Assembly (NCBI GenBank): GCA_001004005.1
Contig: LCQF01000008.1
Span: 1 to 39,619, forward strand
From: Parcubacteria group bacterium GW2011_GWA2_49_9
GTDB lineage: Bacteria; Patescibacteriota; Minisyncoccia; Phycocordibacterales; UBA10002
Direction: 5' to 3'
DNA: 39,619 bases
Shown in pieces: positions 15,025 to 22,433 of this stretch. Position numbers and translations under genes: made by a program. Every line of letters starts with the position of its first letter. The stretch's first letter is position 1. The notes under the pieces are model-generated. The model worked only from the letters and a program-made list of their open reading frames with translations, was not told the origin of the DNA and did not search any database.

Positions 15025-16191
15025 CTAAAACAATTTAACAATATCCCGATAGGTGATGAACAACATAAACGCAATCAGCAGGAAAAAACCGGCGGTGTTG
15101 ACGAACCGTGTAAACTTCACCGGAATCGGGCGGCGGATGATGCCCTCAATCGCAAGAAACAGGAGGCGTCCGCCGTCGAGCGCCGGAATCGGGAGCAGGT
15201 TAATGACCGCGAGGTTGATGGAAATAAACGCGGTAAATGAGAGAAGATACACAAAGCCGAGCACGCGTGCCTCGCCGACAAGCCCCGCGATACCCACCGG
15301 ACCCGAAATGGAACCGAGGTCCGCTTGTCCCATCACCGCCTCCTTAATAAAGCCGAGCAGTCCGTAGGTTACCTCACGAAGAATATCCCACGTGGTAAGT
15401 GCTCCCTCATAGAACGCACGGAAGATGTTGAAACGGACGACGCCAATCGTATCAAGACTCACGCCAATGGCCGGCTTCCCCGCCACGATACCGCGCACCG
15501 GTTCCACTTGAGCGGTATAGTCCGTTTCTTCGCGCGTATATTCAATAGTGAGAATACCTTTGCTTTCGCCGATAAATTCGCGCGCGGGTTCTGATTCGGA
15601 ACCCGAGAAGACACGCGTCCCGTCGGTAAGTGAGTGAACGACATCTCCGCTTTTGAGCCCCGCCTTCCCCGCGGGAGAATCGGGAAGTACCGTCGCAATG
15701 GTCAATTTCGGATTCTGCACCTCGCTCGCGTATCTGCCGTCAACGGATGACGGAATACCGGACATAAAGCTTATGGAAATAAGGAGCCACGCGAAAATAA
15801 TATTTCCGAGTATACCGGAAACCAATACGAGGGCTTGAATCCATCGTGATTTGGAGGTGAAGCGGCGATTAAAATCCTCCGGCTCATCAGAATGAGCCAC
15901 CTCCTTTTGTAAAGGAGGAATGGAAGACGCTACCACCCCTCTATCCCCTCCTTGGAAAGGAGGGGAGGAAGAATCGTCACCGTCCTCGCCGAATATCTTC
16001 ACGTACCCGCCAAATGGGATGAGGTTGAGGTCGTACTGTGTTTCTCCGAACTTTTTCCCGTATATCTTGGGCGGAAAGCCAATCGCAAAGGCATCAACGC
16101 GAATCCCCGCTTTTTTCGCGGAGATAAAGTGGCCGAGCTCGTGCACGAAGACGAGAGCGCCGAGGATGATGAAAAATAAGACAATAGTCAT
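15025..16191 (-). CDS. rseP: RseP-type site-2 zinc protease, with in-frame repeat insertion
   Basis: This intramembrane metalloprotease cleaves membrane-embedded substrates such as anti-sigma factors or signal peptide remnants. The zinc motif 'VHELGHFISAKKAG' lies in the first membrane helix; a PDZ domain follows ('TIATVLPDSPAGKAGLKSGD'), and the second active-site helix is 'INLLPIPALDGGRLLFLAIE'. The start is an ATG with AAGGA at good spacing. Between 'KIFGEDGDD' and 'NRRFTSKSRWIQALVL' about 34 residues are encoded by dispersed palindromic repeats at 15869-15974 ('SPPFQGGDRGVVAS', then 'SIPPLQKEVAHSDEPEDF'). The insertion is in the soluble loop before the next membrane segment, where it should be tolerated. 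Confidence 0.94.
   Translation of the reverse strand: MTIVLFFIILGALVFVHELGHFISAKKAGIRVDAFAIGFPPKIYGKKFGETQYDLNLIPFGGYVKIFGEDGDDSSSPPFQGGDRGVVASSIPPLQKEVAHSDEPEDFNRRFTSKSRWIQALVLVSGILGNIIFAWLLISISFMSGIPSSVDGRYASEVQNPKLTIATVLPDSPAGKAGLKSGDVVHSLTDGTRVFSGSESEPAREFIGESKGILTIEYTREETDYTAQVEPVRGIVAGKPAIGVSLDTIGVVRFNIFRAFYEGALTTWDILREVTYGLLGFIKEAVMGQADLGSISGPVGIAGLVGEARVLGFVYLLSFTAFISINLAVINLLPIPALDGGRLLFLAIEGIIRRPIPVKFTRFVNTAGFFLLIAFMLFITYRDIVKLF
15869..15974 (-). repeat. Palindromic repeats inside rseP (copy R4)
   Basis: Two units sit side by side: AAATCCTCC / GGCTCATCAGAATGAGCC / CCTCCTTT-AAAGGAGG, and CCCCTCCTT/AAGGAGGGG with ACCACCCCT. The second gives the same peptide, SPPFQGGD, as the copy in fmt. 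Confidence 0.85.
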
Positions 16192-16198
16192 GGGGAAT

Positions 16199-16262
16199 CC
16201 TTAATCTTTAATCCTTTATCCTTAACAAAAAATGTCTGTGTTAAGGATTACGGATAAAGGAT
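16199..16262. repeat. Inverted iterated-word repeat between frr and rseP
   Basis: AATCCTTTATCCTTAACA and TGTTAAGGATTACGGATAAAGGATT form a long imperfect hairpin, followed on the minus side by further TTAATCTTTAATCC words. It ends just before the rseP SD. Confidence 0.55.
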
Positions 16263-16268
16263 TTTTAG

Positions 16269-16820
16269 TTACGCGGTTATTTCGCGTTCTTTCCGCTCGT
16301 ACGCTTCCTGCAATTTCTTGTTTTCCGCTTCGCTTAGCTTGTCCACTTCTTTCTTAAGTCGGAACTTCTCGTCTTCACCCATTCCGCCCTCCTTTTCCTT
16401 CGCTTCAATGTCCTGCAGTACCTCATCGCGGACTTTACGCATAGTAATACGTGCCGATTCAAGTTTTTCCTTGGCAACTTTCATAAGCGTCGTGCGGCGT
16501 TCGGAAGTAAGCTCCGGAAAATGAGCCCGCACACCTTTGTCGTCCGCGGAAACAGAAAGACCTAAGTTTGCCGAGGCAATCGCCTTCTCTATGTCTTTCG
16601 CCGCCCCTGCATCAAACGGGGTGATACGAAGTGTGCGAGCGTCCTCAATAGAAACTGTCGCAACATGCTTTATCGGAAGTTTGGTGCCATAACTCTCCAC
16701 GAGTATGCCGTCCAGAACTGTGGGCGCAGCTCGCCCACTCCGAAGACCTCCGAACTCCTTCGCGAGCCAGTCGTGTACTTCTTTTGCCTTTGTCGTAAAT
16801 GTTGAAAAATTGTAGGGCAT
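16269..16820 (-). CDS. frr: Ribosome recycling factor
   Basis: RRF splits post-termination ribosomes together with EF-G. The family pattern is clear: 'EFGGLRSGRAAPTVLDGI' near the N-terminus, 'RTLRITPFDAGAAKDIEKAI', then 'TSERRTTLMKVAKEKLESAR' and the long C-terminal helix. The track starts at 16838, but the ATG at 16818-16820 has a perfect SD (GAAGGAG, 4 nt away) and gives 183 residues, the normal length. That ATG is one base after the TAA of the upstream hypothetical gene, so the two are translationally coupled. Confidence 0.95.
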   Translation of the reverse strand: MPYNFSTFTTKAKEVHDWLAKEFGGLRSGRAAPTVLDGILVESYGTKLPIKHVATVSIEDARTLRITPFDAGAAKDIEKAIASANLGLSVSADDKGVRAHFPELTSERRTTLMKVAKEKLESARITMRKVRDEVLQDIEAKEKEGGMGEDEKFRLKKEVDKLSEAENKKLQEAYERKEREITA

Positions 16821-16821
16821 A

Positions 16822-17142
16822 TTACTCCTTCTCCCCATACCTTATATCGGCTTCAGTTTTGTCTGTCTCTCTCATTCTTTCCGTGGACGCACTCACCTCT
16901 GTATCTTTCCACTCACCCTTTGCAATCGTCTCCCCAGTCTTCGCATCTTCCGGACCAAAGGCACTTGGGTCGTCACGACGGAAACCCGCACCAGTATCAA
17001 ACGCCTCCGAAGTTCTCATCGGCCTCCATGCTTCAGGGACTAGTTCTGTAGCCTGTGCCTGTTCTTCAGCTAATTTCCTGTTGCGTGCAACTTTTTCGTC
17101 GTAAGCACTGGTATCAAACTTACCCGGCTGTTCCATATTCAT
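16822..17142 (-). CDS. Small acidic hypothetical protein upstream of frr
   Basis: This 106-residue, charged, probably disordered protein ('YDEKVARNRKLAEEQAQ', 'SAFGPEDAKTGETIAKGEW') has no membrane segment or recognised domain. Its TAA lies one base before the frr ATG, and the frr SD lies inside its last codons. The tight coupling supports it as a real gene in an frr operon. The function is unknown. Confidence 0.55.
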   Translation of the reverse strand: MNMEQPGKFDTSAYDEKVARNRKLAEEQAQATELVPEAWRPMRTSEAFDTGAGFRRDDPSAFGPEDAKTGETIAKGEWKDTEVSASTERMRETDKTEADIRYGEKE

Positions 17143-17191
17143 ACCTGTTTAAGCTAAGTGGATAACTCGTATATAGTACCACAACGTGCTC

Positions 17192-17857
17192 TTACTTCAC
17201 CACCGGCAACACAAGCGCGAGATGCTCCAAAAGCAATTTAAGCGACGGCGCTCGGTCACGGCTGTACTTCTTCACTTCCAGAATCTCCGACAGAGCGACG
17301 GCGTTATTTGTTCGGTCTCCCTCCGCGACGGTGTGTTCAAGTGCGTCAAGAAAATCAACGAGCTTTTGTTTCCCCATCTCTTCTTCCGCTGTTTTCAGCA
17401 TTCCCTGAATGGTCTTCAGCCGTTTGGGGACGGGACTCGCGAGAAAGTCTGCGGCGTCGGAAGTGATTGCTGTTTCCCGAACAGATACGTCCGACAGTAT
17501 ATGCAGACGCGAACGAAGGGTGGGAAGCAGTATTTCAAGCGAGGGGAGGATGAGAAAAATCTGCGTGCCTTCCGGCGGTTCTTCCAATACTTTAAGCAAG
17601 GCGTTTTGCGCCTCTGCGGTGATGCCCCGTGCGGAAATTACAAATACTTTCTTGTTGCCCGACACCGCTTTCCGATAGGTAGCATCTTTCAGTTCGCGCG
17701 CTTCGTCAATGCCGAATACATCATAGACTTCGGAACGAAAATCAGGATTGCCGCGGGTTTTGATGCCACACCTCTCTAGACTCCTTATGAGTGTCACAAG
17801 AGTACCCTCTTGCGAACCGACAAGCGCGTACGCATGGTGATTGAGTGAAGCGAGCAT
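17192..17857 (-). CDS. holB: DNA polymerase III delta'-like clamp-loader subunit
   Basis: The 221-residue protein resembles the AAA+ region of delta'/gamma-tau clamp loader subunits: 'TAEAQNALLKVLEEPPEGTQ' and 'LLPTLRSRL' are the sensor 1 and SRC-like region. No Walker A motif (GxxxxGKT) is present, as expected of delta' rather than tau. The protein is short for delta' (about 330 residues in E. coli), a common CPR reduction. The start ATG at 17857 has a TATAAT ending 6 nt before it, predicting a leaderless mRNA. Confidence 0.75.
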   Translation of the reverse strand: MLASLNHHAYALVGSQEGTLVTLIRSLERCGIKTRGNPDFRSEVYDVFGIDEARELKDATYRKAVSGNKKVFVISARGITAEAQNALLKVLEEPPEGTQIFLILPSLEILLPTLRSRLHILSDVSVRETAITSDAADFLASPVPKRLKTIQGMLKTAEEEMGKQKLVDFLDALEHTVAEGDRTNNAVALSEILEVKKYSRDRAPSLKLLLEHLALVLPVVK

Positions 17858-17863
17858 GGGAGG

Positions 17864-17869
17864 ATTATA
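17864..17869 (-). promoter_or_regulatory. -10 box giving a leaderless holB mRNA
   Basis: TATAAT on the minus strand ends 6 nt before the ATG at 17857. The -35 is poor. Confidence 0.5.
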
Positions 17870-17880
17870 ACAAAGAAGGA

Positions 17881-17993
17881 ATCTTAATTCTCCCTTTCTT
17901 AAAGGGAGTGGCGAGTCGGCGAGCCGAGGGATTTTAAATCCTCCGATTCATCAGAATGAACCACCTCCTTTAGAAAAGGAGGAATAAGAACTG
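17881..17993. repeat. Dispersed palindromic repeat (copy R5)
   Basis: The clearest full element: CTCCCTTT/AAAGGGAG, GGCGAGTCGGCGAGCC, GAGGGATTTTAAATCCTCC, GATTCATCAGAATGAACC, CCTCCTTT/AAAGGAGG. It starts immediately after the stop codon of mreB copy 2. Confidence 0.8.
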
Positions 17994-19007
17994 CTACCGC
18001 TTCGCAATAATGGTTTTCTTATACGTATCCAAATGTTCAAGCGCGATACCCGTGCCCTTCGCCACGCAAAAGTAGGCGTCTTTCGCGAGTGTCGCTTTTA
18101 CGCCCGTCCGGCGGAACACCAATTCGGGAAAATTGCGGAGCTGGGACGAACCGCCGGTCATAATAATGCCGCGGTCAATGATATCGGCGGATAGTTCAGG
18201 CGGAGTTTCCTGAAGAACATCTTTAAGCGCCTTGATAACCTCGCGCAGTTCCCTGCTGATGGCCCTCACAATCTCGTTGGTCTTTACCTCGGCGGTACGC
18301 GGAAGTCCCGTGACGAAATCACGCCCTTTGATGATGATAGACAATTCTTCTTCAAGCGGCACGGCGGAACCGATTTCCAGTTTGATATCCTCCGCCATTT
18401 TGTCTCCGATGCCGAGATTAAATGTTTTTTTGATGTAATCCGCGATGGCGGCGTCAATGCGGTTCCCCGCGCATTTCACGGATGTGGAAGAAACAATGCC
18501 TCCGAGTGAAATGACCGCGACGTCGGTTGTGCCTCCGCCGATGTCCACCACCATATGTCCCGCTGGTTCGTGAATGGGAATACCGGCACCGATGGCGGCA
18601 AGAATCGGTTCTTTCACGACATAGGCATTTTTCGCTCCGGCCTTAATCGCCGCTTCCACCACGGCGCGACGTTCAGTTGAGGTCACGCCGGCGGGAACGG
18701 AAAGCAGAACTTCGGGTTTCCAGATATTCCATTTGCCGAGCGCTTTCGTGATGAAATAGCGGAGCATCGCCTCGGTCACACGGTAATCGGCAATCACACC
18801 GTCCTTCATCGGGCGATACGCAACGATGGATTCGGGCGTCTTCCCCACCATATTTTTCGCGTCAATGCCGACGGCAAGAATGCGGTTGTCCTGCTCGGAG
18901 ACCGCCACCACCGACGGCTCATTCAGCACGATACCTTTCCCCGGCACGAACACGAGCGTATTCGCGGTCCCGAGGTCAATGCCGAGTTTGGGGGTCCAGA
19001 ATGACAT
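17994..19007 (-). CDS. mreB: MreB paralogue (copy 2)
   Basis: A second actin-like MreB with all nucleotide motifs: 'LGIDLGTANTLVFVPGKG', 'HMVVDIGGGTTDVAVISLGG' and 'GIIMTGGSSQLRNFPEL'. The track uses a TTG at 19019; the ATG at 19005-19007 gives 337 residues. It stands alone, without mreC or mreD, between repeat elements. The two MreB copies share the core motifs but are clearly diverged outside them (for example 'FVPGKGIVLNEPS' versus 'YMRGQGIVINEPS'), so this is not a recent duplication. It may form a separate or mixed filament. Confidence 0.93.
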   Translation of the reverse strand: MSFWTPKLGIDLGTANTLVFVPGKGIVLNEPSVVAVSEQDNRILAVGIDAKNMVGKTPESIVAYRPMKDGVIADYRVTEAMLRYFITKALGKWNIWKPEVLLSVPAGVTSTERRAVVEAAIKAGAKNAYVVKEPILAAIGAGIPIHEPAGHMVVDIGGGTTDVAVISLGGIVSSTSVKCAGNRIDAAIADYIKKTFNLGIGDKMAEDIKLEIGSAVPLEEELSIIIKGRDFVTGLPRTAEVKTNEIVRAISRELREVIKALKDVLQETPPELSADIIDRGIIMTGGSSQLRNFPELVFRRTGVKATLAKDAYFCVAKGTGIALEHLDTYKKTIIAKR

Positions 19008-19014
19008 AAATAAA

Positions 19015-19060
19015 ACCAATCAACGAATGAAACGAATCTACGAATACCTGCGAATAAGAA
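19015..19060. repeat. AT-rich iterated-word repeat upstream of mreB copy 2
   Basis: Words of the form CGAATGAAACGAATCTACGAAT, related to those at 831-930, 1870-1967 and 39130-39178. Confidence 0.45.
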
Positions 19061-19068
19061 AAAAGGTG

Positions 19069-19161
19069 TCTCCCTCCCCTCCTTTCCAAGGAGGGGATTG
19101 AGGGGTGGTAAGATTGATATGTACCCCCTCTCATATCTCCCCCTTAGAAGGGGGAGAGGTT
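19069..19161. repeat. Dispersed palindromic repeat (copy R6)
   Basis: CCCCTCCTTTCCAAGGAGGGG with GAGGGGTGGT, then an inverted unit ACCCCCTCTCATATCTCCCC...AGGGGGAGAGG. Confidence 0.7.
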
Positions 19162-19181
19162 CAGCTAAGGAATGATAGCAC

Positions 19182-19227
19182 TATACCCCCACACCAACCT
19201 AGCCGACAAGGTTGGAGTGGTGGTATA
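19182..19227. repeat. CCCCCACACCAA-type palindrome (copy 1)
   Basis: Arms TATACCCCCACACCAACCT and AGGTTGGAGTGGTGGTATA with two mismatches and an 8-nt loop. Related copies lie at 39293 and 39586. Confidence 0.75.
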
Positions 19228-19255
19228 CCAAACAAGAGTAAAAATGAGAGGAGGG

Positions 19256-19285
19256 TTGACGGACTCCAGTAGATATGCTTACATA
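19256..19285 (+). promoter_or_regulatory. Promoter-like TTGACG-18-TACATA
   Basis: It lies 25 bp before the open frame at 19311 and is consistent with transcription of that frame up to the terminator at 19558-19611. Confidence 0.4.
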
Positions 19286-19310
19286 GCTTAAACTCAACGA
19301 AAGGAAATAT

Positions 19311-19523
19311 CTGAAAACTCTGATATTAGCTCTCCAAATATATTCGGCCGTCTGCGTGTCACTTGCTCTTCTGTACCAAATCAAGGGGATACGGGTCATC
19401 AGAGACAAGCAAGACCCTGACAGGTGGCGGAAGAATTCTAGTTGCCTAGCAAAAGCCATATTCGGATATGGATTCGCTTTTCTCTCGACACAAATGGCAC
19501 TCATTCTCCTACAACTCCTGTGA
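19311..19523 (+). CDS. Probable small membrane protein with a non-ATG start
   Basis: This frame is missing from the ORF track because it has no early ATG/GTG/TTG. It runs 70 codons from a CTG preceded by AAAGGA (5 nt), or 55 codons from an in-frame GTG at 19356. The product has two hydrophobic segments (about 4-22, 'LILALQIYSAVCVSLALLY', and 46-70, 'LAKAIFGYGFAFLSTQMAL') joined by a charged loop ('VIRDKQDPDRWRKNS'), a topology unlikely by chance. A promoter-like site and a strong terminator bracket it. The antisense ORF 19199-19531 is probably its shadow. The start codon is uncertain. Confidence 0.45.
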   Translation: MKTLILALQIYSAVCVSLALLYQIKGIRVIRDKQDPDRWRKNSSCLAKAIFGYGFAFLSTQMALILLQLL

Positions 19524-19557
19524 GTAAACAACAGCCGTCTCCGTCCAAACCGAAATG

Positions 19558-19611
19558 GCTCGCCTGCACCGAAATGGGAATTCGTTCCATTCGGGCGGGC
19601 TTTTTTATTTT
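19558..19611 (+). terminator. Strong intrinsic terminator
   Basis: Two stacked stems (GCTCGCC/GGCGGGC and CCGAAATGG/CCATTCGG) are followed by TTTTTTATTTT. It lies 34 bp after the TGA of the small membrane ORF. Confidence 0.8.
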
Positions 19612-19630
19612 ATGTCAATGGTTAATGGTC

Positions 19631-20475
19631 AGGTAATACTAACAAGTTGTCCCAAGCGTTAGTGATTTTGTTAAGTAAAATAACGGGTTTTTGAATAATT
19701 CGGGTGAGGAGAATCTGAAGCAGAATTCCCTCACGTATTTTTCCAAATTAATCGACCAGTGATGGTGATACATTCTTCGGGCAAAGGTGCGGTAGTTTCC
19801 GAACACTCCTTCGATCTCTGACGTGTGTTCGAACTCAAATTTTTTGTGGATGTCCCTGCTGTGCTTCACTGGCCACCACTTGCCGATGCCTTTGTAGATG
19901 GCCGCACCATCGGTCCAGAGTTCCGAGCCCGGCTTCACCTTGCGGAACAGGAAATATCCTGCATGGTGTCGTTGCACAGCCGTACCCATGATGACATCGT
20001 AGGCTAGATTTCTCGTGCCTTTCTGCTTGCCCATGATGAGCGTCATGTTCTTGAAGTAGGCCTCGTCTAACTGCACGATATGCTCCAATACATGGGTTTC
20101 TTTAGGTAGGTGCTCCCGAAATGTGTCGAACCATTTGCGTATGGATACCGTGGAGAGCTTGGTGAGTGCGCGGGCTTGTTTGACCGGTATCTCACAGCTC
20201 CAGCACCAGAGTACCATCCACCATGTTTCGAGTGGCAACTTGAGGTTGGAGAGCCAACTGTGCGAGAGCAGGGTGAACCGGATACGGCAGTCTTTGCATC
20301 GATACCTGCCTCCCTGCACGTGTACCCTCCGTGACCGACAGTCGGGACAAAAAACATTCTTCCCGAACAAAATGCGTCGCAGATATTTACGAATCTGCGC
20401 CTCCGAAGGTATTTGATTGAGTGTGTACATGCGTCCCATTGTAAATCTATGTGGGACAACTGGTATATATTACCC
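19631..20475 (-). mobile_element. Complete IS1595-family element
   Basis: The element is 845 bp with imperfect terminal inverted repeats sharing GGTAATA and AGTTGTCCCA. It is flanked by an 8-bp direct repeat, TAATGGTC (19623-19630 and 20476-20483), the duplication length typical of IS1595. One full transposase gene is inside. The right end is 10 bp from the -35 of the HTH-MurA gene, so the insertion replaced everything upstream of that promoter. Confidence 0.9.
19639..20439 (-). CDS. IS1595-family (ISXO2-like) transposase
   Basis: The 266-residue protein has an N-terminal zinc ribbon ('CPDCRSRR' and 'CKDCRIRF', about residues 32-54) and then a DDE domain with 'IVQLDEAYFK' (first Asp), 'ELWTDGAAIYKG' (second Asp) and 'HTSEIEGVFGNYR' (Glu, in the family's H-x-x-x-x-E-G context). 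The frame is intact, so the element should be competent. No passenger gene is carried. Confidence 0.92.
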   Translation of the reverse strand: MGRMYTLNQIPSEAQIRKYLRRILFGKNVFCPDCRSRRVHVQGGRYRCKDCRIRFTLLSHSWLSNLKLPLETWWMVLWCWSCEIPVKQARALTKLSTVSIRKWFDTFREHLPKETHVLEHIVQLDEAYFKNMTLIMGKQKGTRNLAYDVIMGTAVQRHHAGYFLFRKVKPGSELWTDGAAIYKGIGKWWPVKHSRDIHKKFEFEHTSEIEGVFGNYRTFARRMYHHHWSINLEKYVREFCFRFSSPELFKNPLFYLTKSLTLGTTC

Positions 20476-20485
20476 TAATGGTCAA

Positions 20486-20513
20486 TTGTCTTTTATCTCA
20501 TATATGGTATACT
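20486..20513 (+). promoter_or_regulatory. Promoter giving a leaderless murA mRNA
   Basis: TTGTCT, 16-bp spacer, extended -10 TGGTATACT. The -10 ends 7 nt before the ATG at 20521. The IS1595 target duplication ends 2 bp before the -35. Confidence 0.6.
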
Positions 20514-20520
20514 GCTCGGT

Positions 20521-21909
20521 ATGTCCATAGCCCGCCTCAAACACATTGGCGCTCTTATCCGCGACCTTAGAGAGGAGCGCGGGCTTTCGCAGTCCGAGTT
20601 CGCGAAGAAGCTGAAAACCAGCCAGAGCGCCATCGCCCGTATAGAACAGGGCGAACAAAACCTCTCCACCGAAACACTCGCGAAAATCAGCACGGCGCTG
20701 AACCGCGACATCCTCCAGCTTTCCGACCGCTCGCTTACTATAGAGATAGAAGGGGGAAGAAAGCTCCGCGGGACCGTCACGACCCATACCTCCAAGAACG
20801 GAGCCGTGGGACTTTTATGTGCTTCACTTCTCAATACCGGCACCACAACACTTCGGAATATGCCTCATATAGAGGAGGTGCATCGGATTATTGAAGTACT
20901 CCAGAGTATCGGCGTATCAGTAAAATGGGAGGGAAATAACGTGGAGATTAAGGTACCCGAAAAGCTGAATGTGTCCGGTATCAATAGTGAATCGGCGACC
21001 AAGACACGGAGTATCGTGATGCTTCTCGCTCCGCTTCTCCACCATCTGAAGGCGTTCAAACTCCCCCACCCCGGCGGATGCCGGCTCGGCGCTCGGAGCG
21101 TCCGTCCACATCTCCTTGCGCTGGAAAAATTCGGCGCTCATATTAAAACTCGCTCCAAAGATTATGTGGTGACGCATAAGGGACTGCGGTGCTTTTTCCT
21201 GCAAGCCCTCGGCGTAGAGATTACGGGGATCGGGACGACGACACTCACGGTCCGTGGTATACCCATAATAGAGAGAAATGTCTCCTACGCTGTCTCGGAA
21301 GACCCCATTGAGGTAATGTTTTTTCTCACTGCCGCGATACTCACCCGCTCGTCTATCCGCATCAACCGCGCCCCAATTGAATTTCTTGAATTGGAACTCT
21401 TGAAGCTTGAGGAGATGGGATTTAAGTATAAAATCCTCAAGCGGTATCTCGCCGAAAACGGCCAGACCAAACTCGTTGATATCCGCACCTACCCGTCCAA
21501 ACTCACTGCTCTGCCGGATAAAATTGAAGCGCGTCCCTACCCCGGACTCAATATAGACAATCTGCCATTCTTTGCCGTTATCGCCACACAGGCCAAGGGC
21601 ACCACGCTGATTCACGATTGGGTGTACGAAAACCGAACCGTATACTACAAAGAACTTGATAAGCTCCGAGCGGAAACACTTCTCGCGGACCCGCACCGTA
21701 TCTATGTCACCGGCCCGACGAAACTCAAGGCCGCCGAAGTGGTCTGCCCGCCGGCACTCCGTCCGGGCGCCATTATCCTCATCGCGATGCTCGGGGCCGA
21801 AGGTACCTCCACGCTTCGCAACATCTACAGCATTAACCGCGGATACGAGGGGATTATCGAACGGCTCAACGCGCTGGGGGCGAGGATAAAGATTTTACGT
21901 TCACTATAA
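20521..21909 (+). CDS. murA: XRE-type HTH fused to a MurA-family enolpyruvyl transferase
   Basis: MurA adds enolpyruvate from PEP to UDP-GlcNAc, the first committed step of peptidoglycan synthesis. Residues 5-65 are a Cro/CI-type helix-turn-helix ('LIRDLREERGLSQSEFAKKL', 'TSQSAIARIEQGEQNLS'). Residues about 72-462 are the EPSP-synthase-like fold, with 'LRGTVTTHTSKNGAVGLL' (substrate Lys-Asn) and 'HPGGCRLGARSVRPH', which keeps the catalytic Cys loop. The fusion could let the enzyme sense flux and regulate transcription, or the HTH may be a remnant domain; this is inference. The start is the ATG at 20521, directly after a -10 box. An IS1595 element sits just upstream. Confidence 0.88.
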   Translation: MSIARLKHIGALIRDLREERGLSQSEFAKKLKTSQSAIARIEQGEQNLSTETLAKISTALNRDILQLSDRSLTIEIEGGRKLRGTVTTHTSKNGAVGLLCASLLNTGTTTLRNMPHIEEVHRIIEVLQSIGVSVKWEGNNVEIKVPEKLNVSGINSESATKTRSIVMLLAPLLHHLKAFKLPHPGGCRLGARSVRPHLLALEKFGAHIKTRSKDYVVTHKGLRCFFLQALGVEITGIGTTTLTVRGIPIIERNVSYAVSEDPIEVMFFLTAAILTRSSIRINRAPIEFLELELLKLEEMGFKYKILKRYLAENGQTKLVDIRTYPSKLTALPDKIEARPYPGLNIDNLPFFAVIATQAKGTTLIHDWVYENRTVYYKELDKLRAETLLADPHRIYVTGPTKLKAAEVVCPPALRPGAIILIAMLGAEGTSTLRNIYSINRGYEGIIERLNALGARIKILRSL

Positions 21910-22010
21910 TGCAAATGCCACGAATGAGGAATGCGAATGCCACAAATAATGCATCTTCATTCGCTGTATTCGCATTCGGGATTAGCGGTATTCGCATTAT
22001 GGTTGCGGAT
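21910..22010. repeat. Iterated CGAATGC/GCATTCG words
   Basis: A spacer of repeated GCGAATGCCAC, ATTCGCATTCGG and related words in both orientations, belonging to the same style of AT-rich word repeats as at 1870 and 19015. Confidence 0.4.
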
Positions 22011-22019
22011 TGGTATGAT
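21991..22019 (+). promoter_or_regulatory. Promoter giving a near-leaderless mRNA (22026 gene)
   Basis: TTCGCA, 17 bp, TATGAT with TGG before it; 6 nt separate the -10 from the ATG. Confidence 0.5.
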
Positions 22020-22025
22020 GATTAA

Positions 22026-22433
22026 ATGGATATCCCCAAAGACTACCTCTCCAAGCTACAGGTGGCGAAAAAGCTGAAAATCACCAGCGAACGCCAAGAG
22101 CTTATCCAGCGATTCGTCGATAAAATCAATCTGGAGCGAATCGGCACGAAGTTTAAACCGGTCATCTGGCGCCAAATAAACGGACTGGTGGCACACGTTA
22201 AGATTGGAGACTTGTATTGGTTTTTTAAGGAGTGCGAACAAGGTGATTCTTTCAGTAAGAAATTTTTCGGTATTTTAAAAAACACGCGGATACCTTCTGC
22301 ACTCGTAGTCCCCCGACACGATGGAACGAGCGCCAGCGATAAACTGTGTGGCCTCGCGTTTGAGGCTGGCGCAACGGTCTTGTTCAAGCATCAGTTTGCC
22401 ACGCAACGTTTCATGCAGATGCTCAAGTTGTAG
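22026..22433 (+). CDS. CPR-type hypothetical protein with a run-on C-terminus
   Basis: The first 85-90 residues ('ERQELIQRFVDKINLERIGT', 'VAHVKIGDLYWFFKECEQ', 'FSKKFFGILKN') match a small protein pattern I associate with Parcubacteria genomes; the function is unknown. Such proteins normally end soon after 'FFGxLK'. Here the frame runs about 50 residues further, antisense to the end of the convergent gene 22275-23057, so the tail is probably not conserved. The start is the ATG 6 nt after a -10 box. Confidence 0.6.
   Translation: MDIPKDYLSKLQVAKKLKITSERQELIQRFVDKINLERIGTKFKPVIWRQINGLVAHVKIGDLYWFFKECEQGDSFSKKFFGILKNTRIPSALVVPRHDGTSASDKLCGLAFEAGATVLFKHQFATQRFMQMLKL

Noticed and set aside
19199-19531. 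Minus-strand ORF of 110 aa
   Set aside because: It is antisense to the small membrane frame, which has promoter, SD and terminator in the other direction.
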